A program made the translations under genes and the position numbers. This document shows positions 1 to 8,678 of a stretch of 64,000 nt of DNA, in pieces (position 1 is the stretch's first letter; every line of letters begins with the position of its first letter). Under the pieces are notes generated by a model, which saw only the letters and a list, made by a program, of their open reading frames with translations, was not told where the DNA came from and did not search any database. This DNA is from Acidobacteria bacterium Ga0074141 (lineage in GTDB: Bacteria > Acidobacteriota > Blastocatellia > Pyrinomonadales > Pyrinomonadaceae), in contig LNDP01000014.1 of NCBI GenBank assembly GCA_001464665.1, forward strand, positions 248,001-312,000, given 5' to 3'.

Positions 1-326
1 CCGGAATCGGCGACGACAACCTCGCCGACTGTCCCGATGGCGATGCCCGAAGGCGTGTCAAAGCCTTGTTTAATCGAGACTTCGCCATCGCCGGGAATAA
101 AGGACCGGACCTCGCCGTTTTGGCCATCGGAGACGTAGATGCGGCCCTCGTGGAAGGCGATCCCGAAGGGCTCGGCGAGCTTATTTTCAAATGAATAGGC
201 GGTGGAGACACGCGAAAACTGGTACGGCGTAACCGTTTCCGAGCAGGCAGCAAGAAGCGAGCCCGCGACGGCTATCAAGACGGCGACGAGAATGCGAAGG
301 CGATGCGATGAGACGATGAAATGCAC
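1..326 (-). CDS. NHL-repeat lipoprotein, N-terminal part (runs off the window)
   Basis: The reverse strand encodes a protein that begins at a GTG (324-326) and continues past position 1. The first 30 residues form a lipoprotein signal ending in a lipobox (LLAAC followed by S), so it should be lipid-anchored in the envelope. The rest has the NHL beta-propeller pattern: an EPFGIAF...GRIYVSDG blade followed by DTPSGIAIG...GEVVVADSG. NHL propellers usually bind proteins or ligands. No ATG lies between the GTG and the signal peptide and no strong ribosome site is visible, so the start is the least certain part. It is divergent from the DUF937 gene. Confidence 0.72.
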   Translation of the reverse strand, partial: MHFIVSSHRLRILVAVLIAVAGSLLAACSETVTPYQFSRVSTAYSFENKLAEPFGIAFHEGRIYVSDGQNGEVRSFIPGDGEVSIKQGFDTPSGIAIGTVGEVVVADS

Positions 327-428
327 GCGTGAAGAAAGAAAACTTTGCCCGAAAACGAAGGACTCTGCTACTATCTTCCTACAAGTTACAAACACAATTC
401 AAACGCACTTTTCGGGAGGGAAATTTTC

Positions 429-1064
429 ATGCTTTCTTTACAAGACCTGCTCGGGCAGGATCAGGGCAACATGGCACTCGGCGAGATCAGCAACACTGTT
501 GGGGCCGAGCCTTCGCTGGTGAACTCGGCAATTCAGATGGCGCTTCCGGCGATAATCGGCGGCCTGGCTAACAACGCGGCAAGCCCGCAGGGAGCCCAGA
601 GCCTTGATCAGGCGCTCGAACGCGACCACGACGGCAGCATTTTCGGCAATCTCGGCGGGCTCGGGAGCATGATCCTCGGCCAGCTTCAAACGCCGGAGCC
701 AACGCCGAAACAGCTCGACGCTGGCGGTATGCTCAATCATATATTGGGCACGAATCAGGCTCCGGTGGTCGAGCAGGTTAGCCAAAACACCGGGCTCAAC
801 ATGGGCCAGGTAGCGCAGATATTGATGATGCTCGCTCCGCTTGTGATGGGATATCTCGGCAAGCAAAAGCAGCAGCAGGGCGTCGGTGCCGATGGCCTCG
901 GCGGGCTGCTCGGCGGCTTGCTCGGCGGCGGGCAGTCGGCGGCCGCACCTTCCTCGGGGAATGCAATGATGGACTTTGCGTCCTCAATGCTCGACAGCGA
1001 CCGCGACGGCTCAGCGATGGACGACATCGCCTCAATGGCTTTGAACTATATGACGAAGCGTTAA
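429..1064 (+). CDS. DUF937 family protein
   Basis: A 211-residue protein. The N-terminal 170 residues match the DUF937/YidB pattern: hydrophobic helices with MALPAIIGGLANNA and a central DxDxDGS-like DHDGSIFGNLGG segment. A glycine-rich tract (GLGGLLGGLLGGG) and a second DSDRDGSAMDD acidic loop follow near the C-terminus. The ATG at 429 is chosen because GGGAGG lies at 415-420; the longer frame has no such site and no conserved sequence. Function of the family is not established; members are usually predicted cytosolic or periplasmic. A hairpin terminator follows, so it looks monocistronic. Confidence 0.85.
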   Translation: MLSLQDLLGQDQGNMALGEISNTVGAEPSLVNSAIQMALPAIIGGLANNAASPQGAQSLDQALERDHDGSIFGNLGGLGSMILGQLQTPEPTPKQLDAGGMLNHILGTNQAPVVEQVSQNTGLNMGQVAQILMMLAPLVMGYLGKQKQQQGVGADGLGGLLGGLLGGGQSAAAPSSGNAMMDFASSMLDSDRDGSAMDDIASMALNYMTKR

Positions 1065-1081
1065 CGGATATTAGCCAACGA

Positions 1082-1115
1082 AGGCCCCGTATTTGCGAAT
1101 GCGGGGCCTATCTGC
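1082..1115 (+). terminator. Rho-independent-like hairpin after the DUF937 gene
   Basis: AGGCCCCG (1082-1089) pairs perfectly with CGGGGCCT (1102-1109) around a 12-nt loop. The following tract is only moderately T-rich, so termination may be partial. The stem is symmetrical and could also serve the minus-strand regulator gene that ends at 1154. Confidence 0.6.
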
Positions 1116-1153
1116 GCTCTGTTTCGGCCGGTTGATCCGAAGGTTATTCCGAG

Positions 1154-3295
1154 TTACTTTCGAAGGTCGATCCTCACGATGTTTCCGACTGCGGAGCCGC
1201 GGGAAACGGCGAATGTTCTTCCATTGGGGGAAAGGCTGAAGTTTGAGATTATCTGATCCGAAAAATTTGTGATCTGCACGGGTTTTGTGTCGTTGAGCGG
1301 CAAAAACCAAATGTTGCTGAAACTCTCGCCGCTGCTGTCAACGTAGTAGACGCCGCTTCCGTCGAGCTTCCATTCAACGAGCCTTCCGGGGATATTAAGA
1401 TCGCGCGGTTTCGCATTCTCGATCTCCGAGAAAAGTGCAAGCTTGTAGGGTTGCTCTTTCGCCGCCGGGTCGTGGTAGTGTCCAATAAATTTCGTCGGAT
1501 CGGTTGGCGAGATCCGATGATTGGTCGTGCCTTCCGCCAGAACCTGGACGGCTTCGCCGCCCTCGAGCGGCATTTTCCACAGACCCTTTGCGCTAAAGTA
1601 GAGCCAATTGCCGTCTGGTGAGATCTCCGGATGGCCGGCTCCGTCGCCAGGGGTCACTTGCCGCAAGTTCGTGCCATCCAAACCGATCTGCCAGATATGT
1701 CGGTGTCCCGTTCGGTTGGTACTAAATACGGCCGAATTCCCATCGGGCATTACGTCGATCGACAACGGAAGCGTGTCTTTATCAAAGGTCAATTGAACGC
1801 TTTCAAGCGTCTCCAGATTCAACCGCCACAGATCGCCGGTCTGATAGCCGTTGGCCTTCGTATGCAAAAGCTGCTTTCCATCCGGCGTCCACTTTATTCC
1901 CCATGCTCCGTTCGAACCGGCAACGTCAAAGGTCAACTGCTGTGCTGATCGTGGATCACTGACAGGTACGAGGAAGAGATTCTCAGACTTGGACCAGGTT
2001 GAAGCGATCAGAAAACTGAAGTCCGACGAAGGGCGAAATTCTCTATAGTCGCTCGAATCGTTTGTGACCCGCTCCGCTGATCCCGACGGATACTTAAGCC
2101 GCCATATCTGGACGGGGTCGCCGACATCTTCGCGGACCAAAGCCATTATTTCGTTGCCGCCGGAAGACCAGTAGGATTGATGCACACTGTGCCAATCCGG
2201 GGCGGCGATCGGTTGCTCTTGCCCGGTCGCCAGATCGATCTCGATCAAGTGATGCCGGGCCGGCCCCCCATCTTCATTCTTTGAAAAAGCCGCAGAAAGG
2301 AGCTTTGTTCCGTCAGGTGACCAGGAAGGCGAGGCTCCCCAAATGACGAACCCAGAGCCATCGCCGCGGGTCGTGACGGTTCGATGCTTGCTGCAGTCAC
2401 CTGAACGACAAACGTTTAGCTCGTGAACGTTCGCTTCCGGGATTCTATTGTAAAACGCCAGCCATTCGCCGTCAGGTGAGATCGAAAAGCAGTGAGCCAG
2501 CCCGTCGGTTATCATTTGCGGCGGACCGCCGTACAAAGGAATGCGAAATACCGCGAGACGCGAGGCCGCATTATGGGCGCTGTAATAGATGTACTTTCCG
2601 TCGGGCGAAAACTGGATGTTGAATATCTGAAGCTCCTGCGGGGCAATGATCGTAGTCTCGCTGCTCGACGGCAGGTTGTGCAGGACCAGACTGTATCTGT
2701 TGTCTTCCGTGTGGACGACGTACGCAGCGTGCTGATCGTCGCGGGAAAGGCCGACGAAAAACGCGCGGCCGGAAGCGGTTATCCGATCATATTGCAGTTC
2801 CCGGGAAGGCTGGAAAATGGGAGGATCCTCTCCGCCCGAAGGCACTCGCAGGAAAAGAAAAAGTACTCCGAGCGCAACGAGAGCGGCAAAGCCGATACGC
2901 TTGTGTTTCGGTTCCACCCGGATGGAAAGATCTCTCCGCTGCGTTTCCTCAACCGGAGCGACGGCAAACTTTCGAATGAACTCGTCAGCGGTGTAAGCCT
3001 GAACATCGGCGGTGAACCGGTAGCCGCGTTTGGGAACGGTCTCAATATGTCCATTGCCAAGGATCTTTCGCAAGGAGTGGACACAATAGCGGATGTTGCC
3101 TTCCTCGACGAATGTCTCTTTCCAGACCGCCTGCATTAATTCGTCGTTTGAGACAAGCTGGCCCGGATTTTCAAGGAAAACCTTCAGCACTGCAAAGACC
3201 CTCGGCGGGAGCACGATATCGTTCCCGTCATTCTGAAAGCGCTGTTCGCCGGAGTCGAGCAAAAACCCGTTAAATTCGAAGATCGTTCGGGCCAT
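1154..3295 (-). CDS. CadC-type winged-helix regulator with TolB-like beta-propeller
   Basis: 713 residues. Residues 1-100 are an OmpR/PhoB-type winged helix (LLDSGEQRF, LPPRVFAVLKVFLENPG, NIRYCVHSLRKILG, ETVPKRGYRF). One transmembrane helix lies at about 133-151, and residues 170-710 form repeated PD40 propeller blades (FSPDGKYIYYS, WSPDGTKLLSA, ISPDGNWLYFS, LSPNGRTFAVS). The architecture resembles membrane-bound one-component regulators of the CadC/ToxR type: a cytoplasmic DNA-binding domain and a periplasmic sensor. No receiver domain is present, so it does not need a kinase. It is divergent from the small envelope operon at 3405, a plausible target. Such fusions are common in Acidobacteria. 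Confidence 0.9.
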   Translation of the reverse strand: MARTIFEFNGFLLDSGEQRFQNDGNDIVLPPRVFAVLKVFLENPGQLVSNDELMQAVWKETFVEEGNIRYCVHSLRKILGNGHIETVPKRGYRFTADVQAYTADEFIRKFAVAPVEETQRRDLSIRVEPKHKRIGFAALVALGVLFLFLRVPSGGEDPPIFQPSRELQYDRITASGRAFFVGLSRDDQHAAYVVHTEDNRYSLVLHNLPSSSETTIIAPQELQIFNIQFSPDGKYIYYSAHNAASRLAVFRIPLYGGPPQMITDGLAHCFSISPDGEWLAFYNRIPEANVHELNVCRSGDCSKHRTVTTRGDGSGFVIWGASPSWSPDGTKLLSAAFSKNEDGGPARHHLIEIDLATGQEQPIAAPDWHSVHQSYWSSGGNEIMALVREDVGDPVQIWRLKYPSGSAERVTNDSSDYREFRPSSDFSFLIASTWSKSENLFLVPVSDPRSAQQLTFDVAGSNGAWGIKWTPDGKQLLHTKANGYQTGDLWRLNLETLESVQLTFDKDTLPLSIDVMPDGNSAVFSTNRTGHRHIWQIGLDGTNLRQVTPGDGAGHPEISPDGNWLYFSAKGLWKMPLEGGEAVQVLAEGTTNHRISPTDPTKFIGHYHDPAAKEQPYKLALFSEIENAKPRDLNIPGRLVEWKLDGSGVYYVDSSGESFSNIWFLPLNDTKPVQITNFSDQIISNFSLSPNGRTFAVSRGSAVGNIVRIDLRK

Positions 3296-3404
3296 TCGAG
3301 GATTCTAGCAGAAAACTAACGAAGCGCTAACAAGTTTTTAACGGAAACCAAAGGACTTTTTGTCGGGCGTTGCTGCATTATCGACGCACATTAGCGAGAC
3401 AAAA

Positions 3405-3917
3405 ATGAAGATTGGTATTTCGAGAGCGGCGTTGATCGCGGGATTGTTGCTTACCTTCGGCGGCGTTTTCTTCGGGCCGATGTTGTTTTTGGGCATTGAG
3501 GCGGTTTACCCGATGGAAGGAATGTCGGAGACCGAATTGATCGTTCTCATCGTGGTGGGGATCATCGTCACATTCGGCGTGCCGATGATCGGCGTGGCAC
3601 TGATCATAGGGAGTGTCCTTGTACCGATCATTCTAGGAATGAGAGATCGGGCCAACATAGAAGCGACCGGAACCGCCGCGACGGCAAAGATACTCGCCAC
3701 TGCAGATACCGGAACGCGGATCGGCGGCAATCCGCTAGTCCGTTTTGATCTGCAGGTAAACCCGATGGCCGCACCGGCATTTCAGACCCAGGTCGAGCAA
3801 ACCGTCTCGATAATTCATCTGCCGCTTTACCAGGCGGGGAAGAGCGTAAACGTTAAGTTTGTTCCGGGTACGCAGAACACTGTCATCACCGGCCCGGCAT
3901 CAGGAGGAGAAATATGA
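3405..3917 (+). CDS. small integral membrane protein, unknown function
   Basis: 170 residues. Two strongly hydrophobic segments, about 8-32 and 42-74, are followed by a C-terminal soluble domain with a short beta-rich pattern (ATAKILATADTGTRIGGNPLVRFDLQV, split here by description) reminiscent of DUF3592-like extracytoplasmic domains. I do not recognise the family. The internal ATG at 3405 is preferred to the upstream non-ATG start because the signal-like hydrophobic segment begins there. Its stop overlaps the next start as ATGA (3914-3917), so the two proteins are probably translationally coupled and co-expressed. Confidence 0.7.
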   Translation: MKIGISRAALIAGLLLTFGGVFFGPMLFLGIEAVYPMEGMSETELIVLIVVGIIVTFGVPMIGVALIIGSVLVPIILGMRDRANIEATGTAATAKILATADTGTRIGGNPLVRFDLQVNPMAAPAFQTQVEQTVSIIHLPLYQAGKSVNVKFVPGTQNTVITGPASGGEI

Positions 3918-4357
3918 TCGAACCACTAGGCGGCCACAACCAGGCACCACCCAAAAAGAGATCGATGAAATGGATCATTCTATTGATCGCATTCATTGTG
4001 ATCCTGCCGATCGGGATATTCATTCTGGTCGGTGCCGGGATCGCGTCGGCTTTCGTGTTTGGCGTTAAGGCGACGGAAGAATACGACTGTGCGATGAAAA
4101 CCCTGCGTACAAATGCGGACGCCAAGCGTTTGCTCGGCGAGCCGATGGAACCGAGCTTTTTTACGACGGGGGTTGTGAGCATCGACGGCCGCGATCGAAA
4201 TGTCACATTCAACACGACCGTGACCGGGCCAAATGGTTCAGGGGAGCTGAGCGTCGTTTCGGTCCGAGAAGCGCTCGATTCCGATTTCATAATGTCGCTC
4301 AACATGGGCGGCAACCGGACATCGATACACTTCGGCGAATATCCATGCTCGAAGTAA
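3914..4357 (+). CDS. Coa1/Tim21-like single-pass membrane protein
   Basis: 147 residues: a short basic cytoplasmic tail (PPKKRS), one transmembrane helix at about 19-52, then a compact domain with NADAKRLLGEPMEP and GELSVVSVREA. This is the pattern of the Coa1 (cytochrome c oxidase assembly factor 1) family, DUF1783, in bacteria: membrane anchor, 'LG.P' loop, beta-hairpin, helix. In mitochondria Coa1 helps assemble cytochrome oxidase; no oxidase genes are in this window, so the role here is open. Coupled to the preceding gene by a four-base overlap. Confidence 0.65.
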   Translation: MIEPLGGHNQAPPKKRSMKWIILLIAFIVILPIGIFILVGAGIASAFVFGVKATEEYDCAMKTLRTNADAKRLLGEPMEPSFFTTGVVSIDGRDRNVTFNTTVTGPNGSGELSVVSVREALDSDFIMSLNMGGNRTSIHFGEYPCSK

Positions 4358-4368
4358 ACGGAAATGCT

Positions 4369-5094
4369 ATGAACATTTTCACCTGCAATATCTTTCTGTT
4401 TGTGGCGGTGTCGTTGCTCGGTTTCGCCACGACGGCACATGCCTGTGAAGATGGCGGGCAACAATATATTAAGGTCAACGAATATTCGAGCGCTCTAAAT
4501 TCGGAAGAAACCGTGACGTCGATCCGGATTGTGAAGGGATTCTGGTATGGAGATGTCTTTATCACGGTTGGCGAGAGCGAACGCAAGATCACTGAACGTG
4601 CGAGTTGCGCCTGGATCATCAGCGAAGGCCGCGAGATAGTTTATGCGTCGGACGGCGGTTCAGGCGGCTTTGAAGGCGAAGGCCAGACGCTACACATTTA
4701 CAACGTAAAGACCCGCCAGACACGTGAGGTTCTTTCGCAATACTACATGATCGATGAGGTTAAGGAGGCGAAACTCGCCAGCGGTGCGACCGTCCTCTTG
4801 GTCGAAATGTCCGATGGCAATGCCGGAAATCCATATTTTTCCGTCGTCGACCCAACACGCGGCGAGGTCTATTTCAGACGACTCGCCAAACCGGCTGCAA
4901 TCAATGGCGACAAGATCACGCTTAATATCTGCAGATTCGGAGACTGGGACAGATATCCGCCGGACGATAAGCATGATCCGACGCCGAAAAGCACCAAGAC
5001 AGTTTCATTGAGCAAAGTCCTTAAGAACAAGGTCATCTGCAACAAGCCCGACGAAAAATCGCGCAGAAGAACAGAAAGTAAAACAGGATGTTAA
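4369..5094 (+). CDS. exported hypothetical protein
   Basis: 241 residues starting at the ATG at 4369, which places a good signal peptide (FLFVAVSLLGFATTAHA) at residues 8-25 with cleavage before CEDGG. The mature part has several cysteines and mixed alpha/beta character (WYGDVFITVGESERKIT, TVLLVEMSDGNAGNPYFSV) with a basic C-terminal tail (KSRRRTESK). I recognise no family. It lies 11 bases after the Coa1-like gene and may be the last member of the 3405-5094 operon. The alternative start at 4345 would put eight non-hydrophobic residues ahead of the signal. Confidence 0.65.
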   Translation: MNIFTCNIFLFVAVSLLGFATTAHACEDGGQQYIKVNEYSSALNSEETVTSIRIVKGFWYGDVFITVGESERKITERASCAWIISEGREIVYASDGGSGGFEGEGQTLHIYNVKTRQTREVLSQYYMIDEVKEAKLASGATVLLVEMSDGNAGNPYFSVVDPTRGEVYFRRLAKPAAINGDKITLNICRFGDWDRYPPDDKHDPTPKSTKTVSLSKVLKNKVICNKPDEKSRRRTESKTGC

Positions 5095-5152
5095 CGGTTC
5101 CAAAGGAACCAAAGATCTAATGACCGATCCATCGGTCCTTTCGGAGAAACAA

Positions 5153-7996
5153 ATGAAAAAAGCAATAACCATCGTATTCGTCGCACTTTTCCTTTCCGCC
5201 GCCATATCGGCGCAGACTACAGAATTTACTTTTCAAGGGCGCTTGCTCGACAATACTTTGCCCGCGACCGGGACGTATGACATGCAATTCAGACTGTGGA
5301 CTAGCGACACCGGTGGAGGTGGTGGCGGGTTCGGGGTCGAGACGCGTCCGAACGTGGCCGTTTCGCAAGGCATTTTCACCGTCGTCCTTGACTTCGGCAA
5401 CCTCTTCACCGGTCCTGAAAGATGGATCGAGATATCGATACGGCCCGCCGGCAGTTCCGAGCAATATCTAACATTAGCCGGACGTCAACGAATCACTAGC
5501 ACGCCATATTCAATCAAAAGCTTGAATTCGGACACAGCGACTACGGCAACGAACTCGTCACAGCTCGGCGGCGTTGCGGCAAGTGAATATGTCGTCACGA
5601 CCGATCCGCGGATGTCTGACGAGCGGCAGCCGGCACCGTTCAGCGGCAACTACATACAAAACACGCCCTCGCAGCAGGCGGCAAGTAACTTCTTTATCTC
5701 CGGCCTAGGACGAGCAAATATTCTGAGCGCGAATACACAATTTAACCTCGGAACCAATCGCATACTAGCAGCCCCGGGCAGCTTTAATTTTTTTGCGGGA
5801 ATCGGAACCGGAGCTTCTATCACCACGGGTATTTCCAATACCTTGGTCGGCGGCCAGGCCGGCGATTCGTTGAGTCAAGGGGGAAACAATTCATTCTTCG
5901 GCGCTCAGGCAGGAAGGTCGACGACTTCGGCAAACGGCAACTCTTTCTTCGGAGCAAGTGCCGGTCGTCTTAACACATCGGGAGGGTTGAATTCATTTTT
6001 CGGACTCAACTCGGGCGAGCAAACCACCATCGGAGCAGACAACTCGTTTTTCGGTGCATTTTCCGGATCGGGAAATTCAAACGGCTCCGGTAACTCCTTT
6101 TTTGGGAGTGGCTCCGGTTCTAGCAACAGCAGCGGAAATTCGAATTCGTTTTTTGGCTTTAGCGCCGGAGCCGCAAACACCGAAGGCCAAGGCAATTCTT
6201 TTTATGGAGCGCAATCGGGCCTAGTGAATTCGACTGGATCCACCAATTCATTTTTTGGATCTGGATCAGGACAGGCAAACACCACTGGTAGTTCAAACAC
6301 GTTTGTCGGAGTTGAATCGGGATTTTCAAATACTTTGGGTGCGAGCAATGTATTTGTTGGAACATCTGCCGGCAGGGCAAACGCAGCGGGAGCCCGGAAT
6401 GCGATAGTTGGATCGTTCGCTGGTTCCCTCGCAACCGGTGACGACAACGCATTTTTTGGCGGTTCTGCCGGCCGAAACACTATTGGCGGAAGCGGCAATT
6501 CGATGTTCGGCGGATTTGCTGGAGAGGGAAACGTTGGCGGCACATTCAACTCAGCACTTGGGTTTTCGAGCCGGTTTGCTTCGCCAAGTCTTACGAACTC
6601 AACCGTGATCGGCAGTCGAGCACAGGTTTCGACCAGCAATTCGATCGTCCTCGGAAGTATAAACGGCGTGAACGGTGCGACCGCGGATACCAACGTCGGA
6701 ATCGGTACCACAGCCCCCACACAGCGACTTCATGTCGTCGGGAACGGGTTGGTCAGTGGCGACCTGACGGTGGGTGGTACACTCAACGCCAATTTGAGCA
6801 TCAGTGCGTCCAATATAACGAGCGGAACTTTACCGATGGTCCGTGGCGGTACAGGTGTAAACATCTCAGGTCCGGCCGGGACCTTTCTCCGCAGCAACGG
6901 GGCGAATTGGGTGTTATCGGGCATTCAGGCGTCCGACCTTCCGACGGGAAGCAATAACTACATCCGCAATCAAACCTCTCAGCAGGTTGCAAATTTCAAT
7001 ATATTTGGCGGGACCGGAACCGCGAGTATATTCAATGCGATCTCTCAATTCAACATCGGCGGCAATCGGGTCTTAGCCGTTGTTGAGGCCGGCCCCTCGT
7101 CAGTCGGTGGAAGTTTGTTTGCCGGTATCGACTCAGGTACTTCAGTAACAACCGGTCACTCCAATTCATTTTTTGGGGAGCGAGCGGGTGCCGCCAATAC
7201 TAATGGTTCTAACAATACCTTCGTTGGCCGCCGTGCCGGCTCAGACACGATCAGTGGTTCCGGAAACTCGTTTTTTGGAGTCAATGCAGGGACATCCAAC
7301 TCCGCGGGAGCAGAAAATACTGCTATCGGAAGTCGAGCCGGGTTTAGCAACGCGGGAAATCGAAACACTTTTCTGGGGTACCAGGCGGGCGATTCGAATA
7401 CAGTTGGTTCGGACAACACCATAATTGGGTACAACGCCGACATAATTCCAATCAGCTTCGGCGGCATGACTTTCAATCCATTATTTGCTACCGCCATTGG
7501 ATCAGGCTCGACCAACGGTGAAAGCAGTTCTATTCAGCTTGGACGGACTAACGGCTTTGACAGGGTAAAGGTCTCGGGGCGGTTATTTCTTGGCACATTG
7601 TCCGAAGCCGGGGCAACGGCCCTGTGCCAAAATGCTCAGAACGAGATCGCAAGCTGTTCGTCGTCAATGCGATATAAGTCCAACGTGCTGAATTATGAGC
7701 AAAGCCGTGGTGTTCTTGATCGCCTGCGTCCCGTCTCATTCACGTGGAATGGCAGCAATCTTGCGGATCTTGGACTCGTTGCCGAAGAGGTCGCGGAGAT
7801 AGAGCCCCTGCTTGTTACTTACAACGACAAGGGCGAGGTCGAGGGCGTTAAGTACGACCGCATTGGTGTTGTTTTGGTGAATGTGGTCAAAGAACAACAG
7901 TCGCGGATCTCAGCACAGCAGCGGCAGATCGAAGAGCTGAAGGCGGTGGTTTGCGGCTTGAAGCCGGACGCGGCGGTTTGCACAAAGGAGAATTGA
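5153..7996 (+). CDS. secreted tail-fibre-like protein: head-type repeats plus S74 chaperone tail
   Basis: 947 residues. The start at 5153 follows GGAGAAACAA and gives a clean signal peptide (ITIVFVALFLSAAISA). An N-terminal domain (about 20-130, TEFTFQGRLLDN...) is shared with the protein at 8679. Then come two blocks of 15-17-residue repeats of the form NSFFGxxSGxxNTxGxx (about 5836-6620 and 7142-7440), like the left-handed parallel beta-roll of trimeric adhesin heads. The C-terminus is a peptidase S74 / endosialidase chaperone domain (SSMRYKSNV, PVSFTWNG, LGLVAEEVAEIEPLL, YDRIGVVLVNVVKEQ) ending in a coiled coil. S74 domains trimerise fibres and then self-cleave. Probably a secreted or surface trimeric fibre; no phage genes are near. 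Confidence 0.85.
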   Translation: MKKAITIVFVALFLSAAISAQTTEFTFQGRLLDNTLPATGTYDMQFRLWTSDTGGGGGGFGVETRPNVAVSQGIFTVVLDFGNLFTGPERWIEISIRPAGSSEQYLTLAGRQRITSTPYSIKSLNSDTATTATNSSQLGGVAASEYVVTTDPRMSDERQPAPFSGNYIQNTPSQQAASNFFISGLGRANILSANTQFNLGTNRILAAPGSFNFFAGIGTGASITTGISNTLVGGQAGDSLSQGGNNSFFGAQAGRSTTSANGNSFFGASAGRLNTSGGLNSFFGLNSGEQTTIGADNSFFGAFSGSGNSNGSGNSFFGSGSGSSNSSGNSNSFFGFSAGAANTEGQGNSFYGAQSGLVNSTGSTNSFFGSGSGQANTTGSSNTFVGVESGFSNTLGASNVFVGTSAGRANAAGARNAIVGSFAGSLATGDDNAFFGGSAGRNTIGGSGNSMFGGFAGEGNVGGTFNSALGFSSRFASPSLTNSTVIGSRAQVSTSNSIVLGSINGVNGATADTNVGIGTTAPTQRLHVVGNGLVSGDLTVGGTLNANLSISASNITSGTLPMVRGGTGVNISGPAGTFLRSNGANWVLSGIQASDLPTGSNNYIRNQTSQQVANFNIFGGTGTASIFNAISQFNIGGNRVLAVVEAGPSSVGGSLFAGIDSGTSVTTGHSNSFFGERAGAANTNGSNNTFVGRRAGSDTISGSGNSFFGVNAGTSNSAGAENTAIGSRAGFSNAGNRNTFLGYQAGDSNTVGSDNTIIGYNADIIPISFGGMTFNPLFATAIGSGSTNGESSSIQLGRTNGFDRVKVSGRLFLGTLSEAGATALCQNAQNEIASCSSSMRYKSNVLNYEQSRGVLDRLRPVSFTWNGSNLADLGLVAEEVAEIEPLLVTYNDKGEVEGVKYDRIGVVLVNVVKEQQSRISAQQRQIEELKAVVCGLKPDAAVCTKEN

Positions 7997-7997
7997 A

Positions 7998-8498
7998 ATG
8001 CGATTTATTGTTTCTTTATTGATTCTTTTGATGGTCTCGACCGGCATGGCACAGACGGGCGGAACGTATGACATTACTCACGCCGTTGTTGCCGGGGGTG
8101 GAGCAACGCAATCGTCGGCGGGCACTTATTCGATCGCCGGCACGGCCGGGCAGGCGGCCGCGGGTGCTTTAAGCTTTGGCGGATCGTATCAAATTCGCGG
8201 CGGCTTTTGGACGTCTGAGTCGCTTGCTCCGACCTCGGCCACCGTCTCGATCAGAGGACGTGTTCTCGCCGCGAACGGACACGGCATCACCGGCACAAGG
8301 CTCGTTTTGACGAATGCCGCCACCGGTGAAGCTTTGGTGTCACTATCAAGCACTTTCGGGTTCTACAGTTTCGATTCGCTAGAGGTTGGCCAGACGTTCA
8401 TATTGACCGCAAGCTCGAAGGGCCATTCGTTCATGCAAGACACATTGGTCTTTACGCTAACCGACGAACTAACGGATCTTAACTTCGTCGCATTCTAG
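7998..8498 (+). CDS. exported protein with carboxypeptidase-regulatory-like domain
   Basis: 166 residues beginning one base after the preceding stop; AAGGAG lies just upstream inside the end of that gene. Signal peptide at 1-18 (LLILLMVSTGMAQ). Residues 19-75 form a Gly/Ser-rich beta region (GGTYDITHAVVAGGG, GGSYQIRGGFW), seen in acidobacterial exported proteins. Residues 82-165 are a CarboxypepD-reg-like beta sandwich (VSIRGRVLAANGHGITGTRL, STFGFYSFDSLEVGQTF). Such domains are usually accessory binding or structural modules. Gene order suggests it works with the flanking fibre-like proteins in one transcript. Confidence 0.75.
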   Translation: MRFIVSLLILLMVSTGMAQTGGTYDITHAVVAGGGATQSSAGTYSIAGTAGQAAAGALSFGGSYQIRGGFWTSESLAPTSATVSIRGRVLAANGHGITGTRLVLTNAATGEALVSLSSTFGFYSFDSLEVGQTFILTASSKGHSFMQDTLVFTLTDELTDLNFVAF

Positions 8499-8543
8499 GT
8501 TATTGCGGCTATTGGGACTAAAAAATCGAGATAAGGAGAAAAA

Positions 8544-8651
8544 ATGTTTAAGCGCCAACTCAGGACGCGAGCGTTGACGAAGGACGTCGAGAAACTTCAG
8601 AAGCAACTCAATGCACTAAGGGCTGTCCTTGTTCCCCATCGCCGGCGCTGA
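8544..8651 (+). CDS. 35-residue basic small ORF between the two fibre genes
   Basis: ATG at 8544 sits six bases after a strong AAGGAG site (8533-8538) and reads 35 codons to TGA at 8649-8651. The predicted peptide (MFKRQLRTRALTKDVEKLQ..., ending PHRRR) is highly basic with a short amphipathic helix. No signal peptide. The strong ribosome site and position between co-oriented fibre genes argue for expression, but there is no family recognition and it may be only a translational coupling leader for the next gene, which starts 27 bases later. Confidence 0.45.
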   Translation: MFKRQLRTRALTKDVEKLQKQLNALRAVLVPHRRR

Positions 8652-8678
8652 GCATGTGCATTGAAACGGAGGACTACG

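Noticed and set aside
3360-3404. Upstream start for the 3405 membrane protein
   Set aside because: The first 15 codons begin at a non-ATG codon and are polar, and the hydrophobic domain begins at the ATG at 3405.
5836-7440. Repeats in the first fibre gene as a possible CRISPR or satellite
   Set aside because: The period is 45-51 bases with strong protein-level but weak DNA-level conservation and a continuous reading frame, so they are coding repeats.
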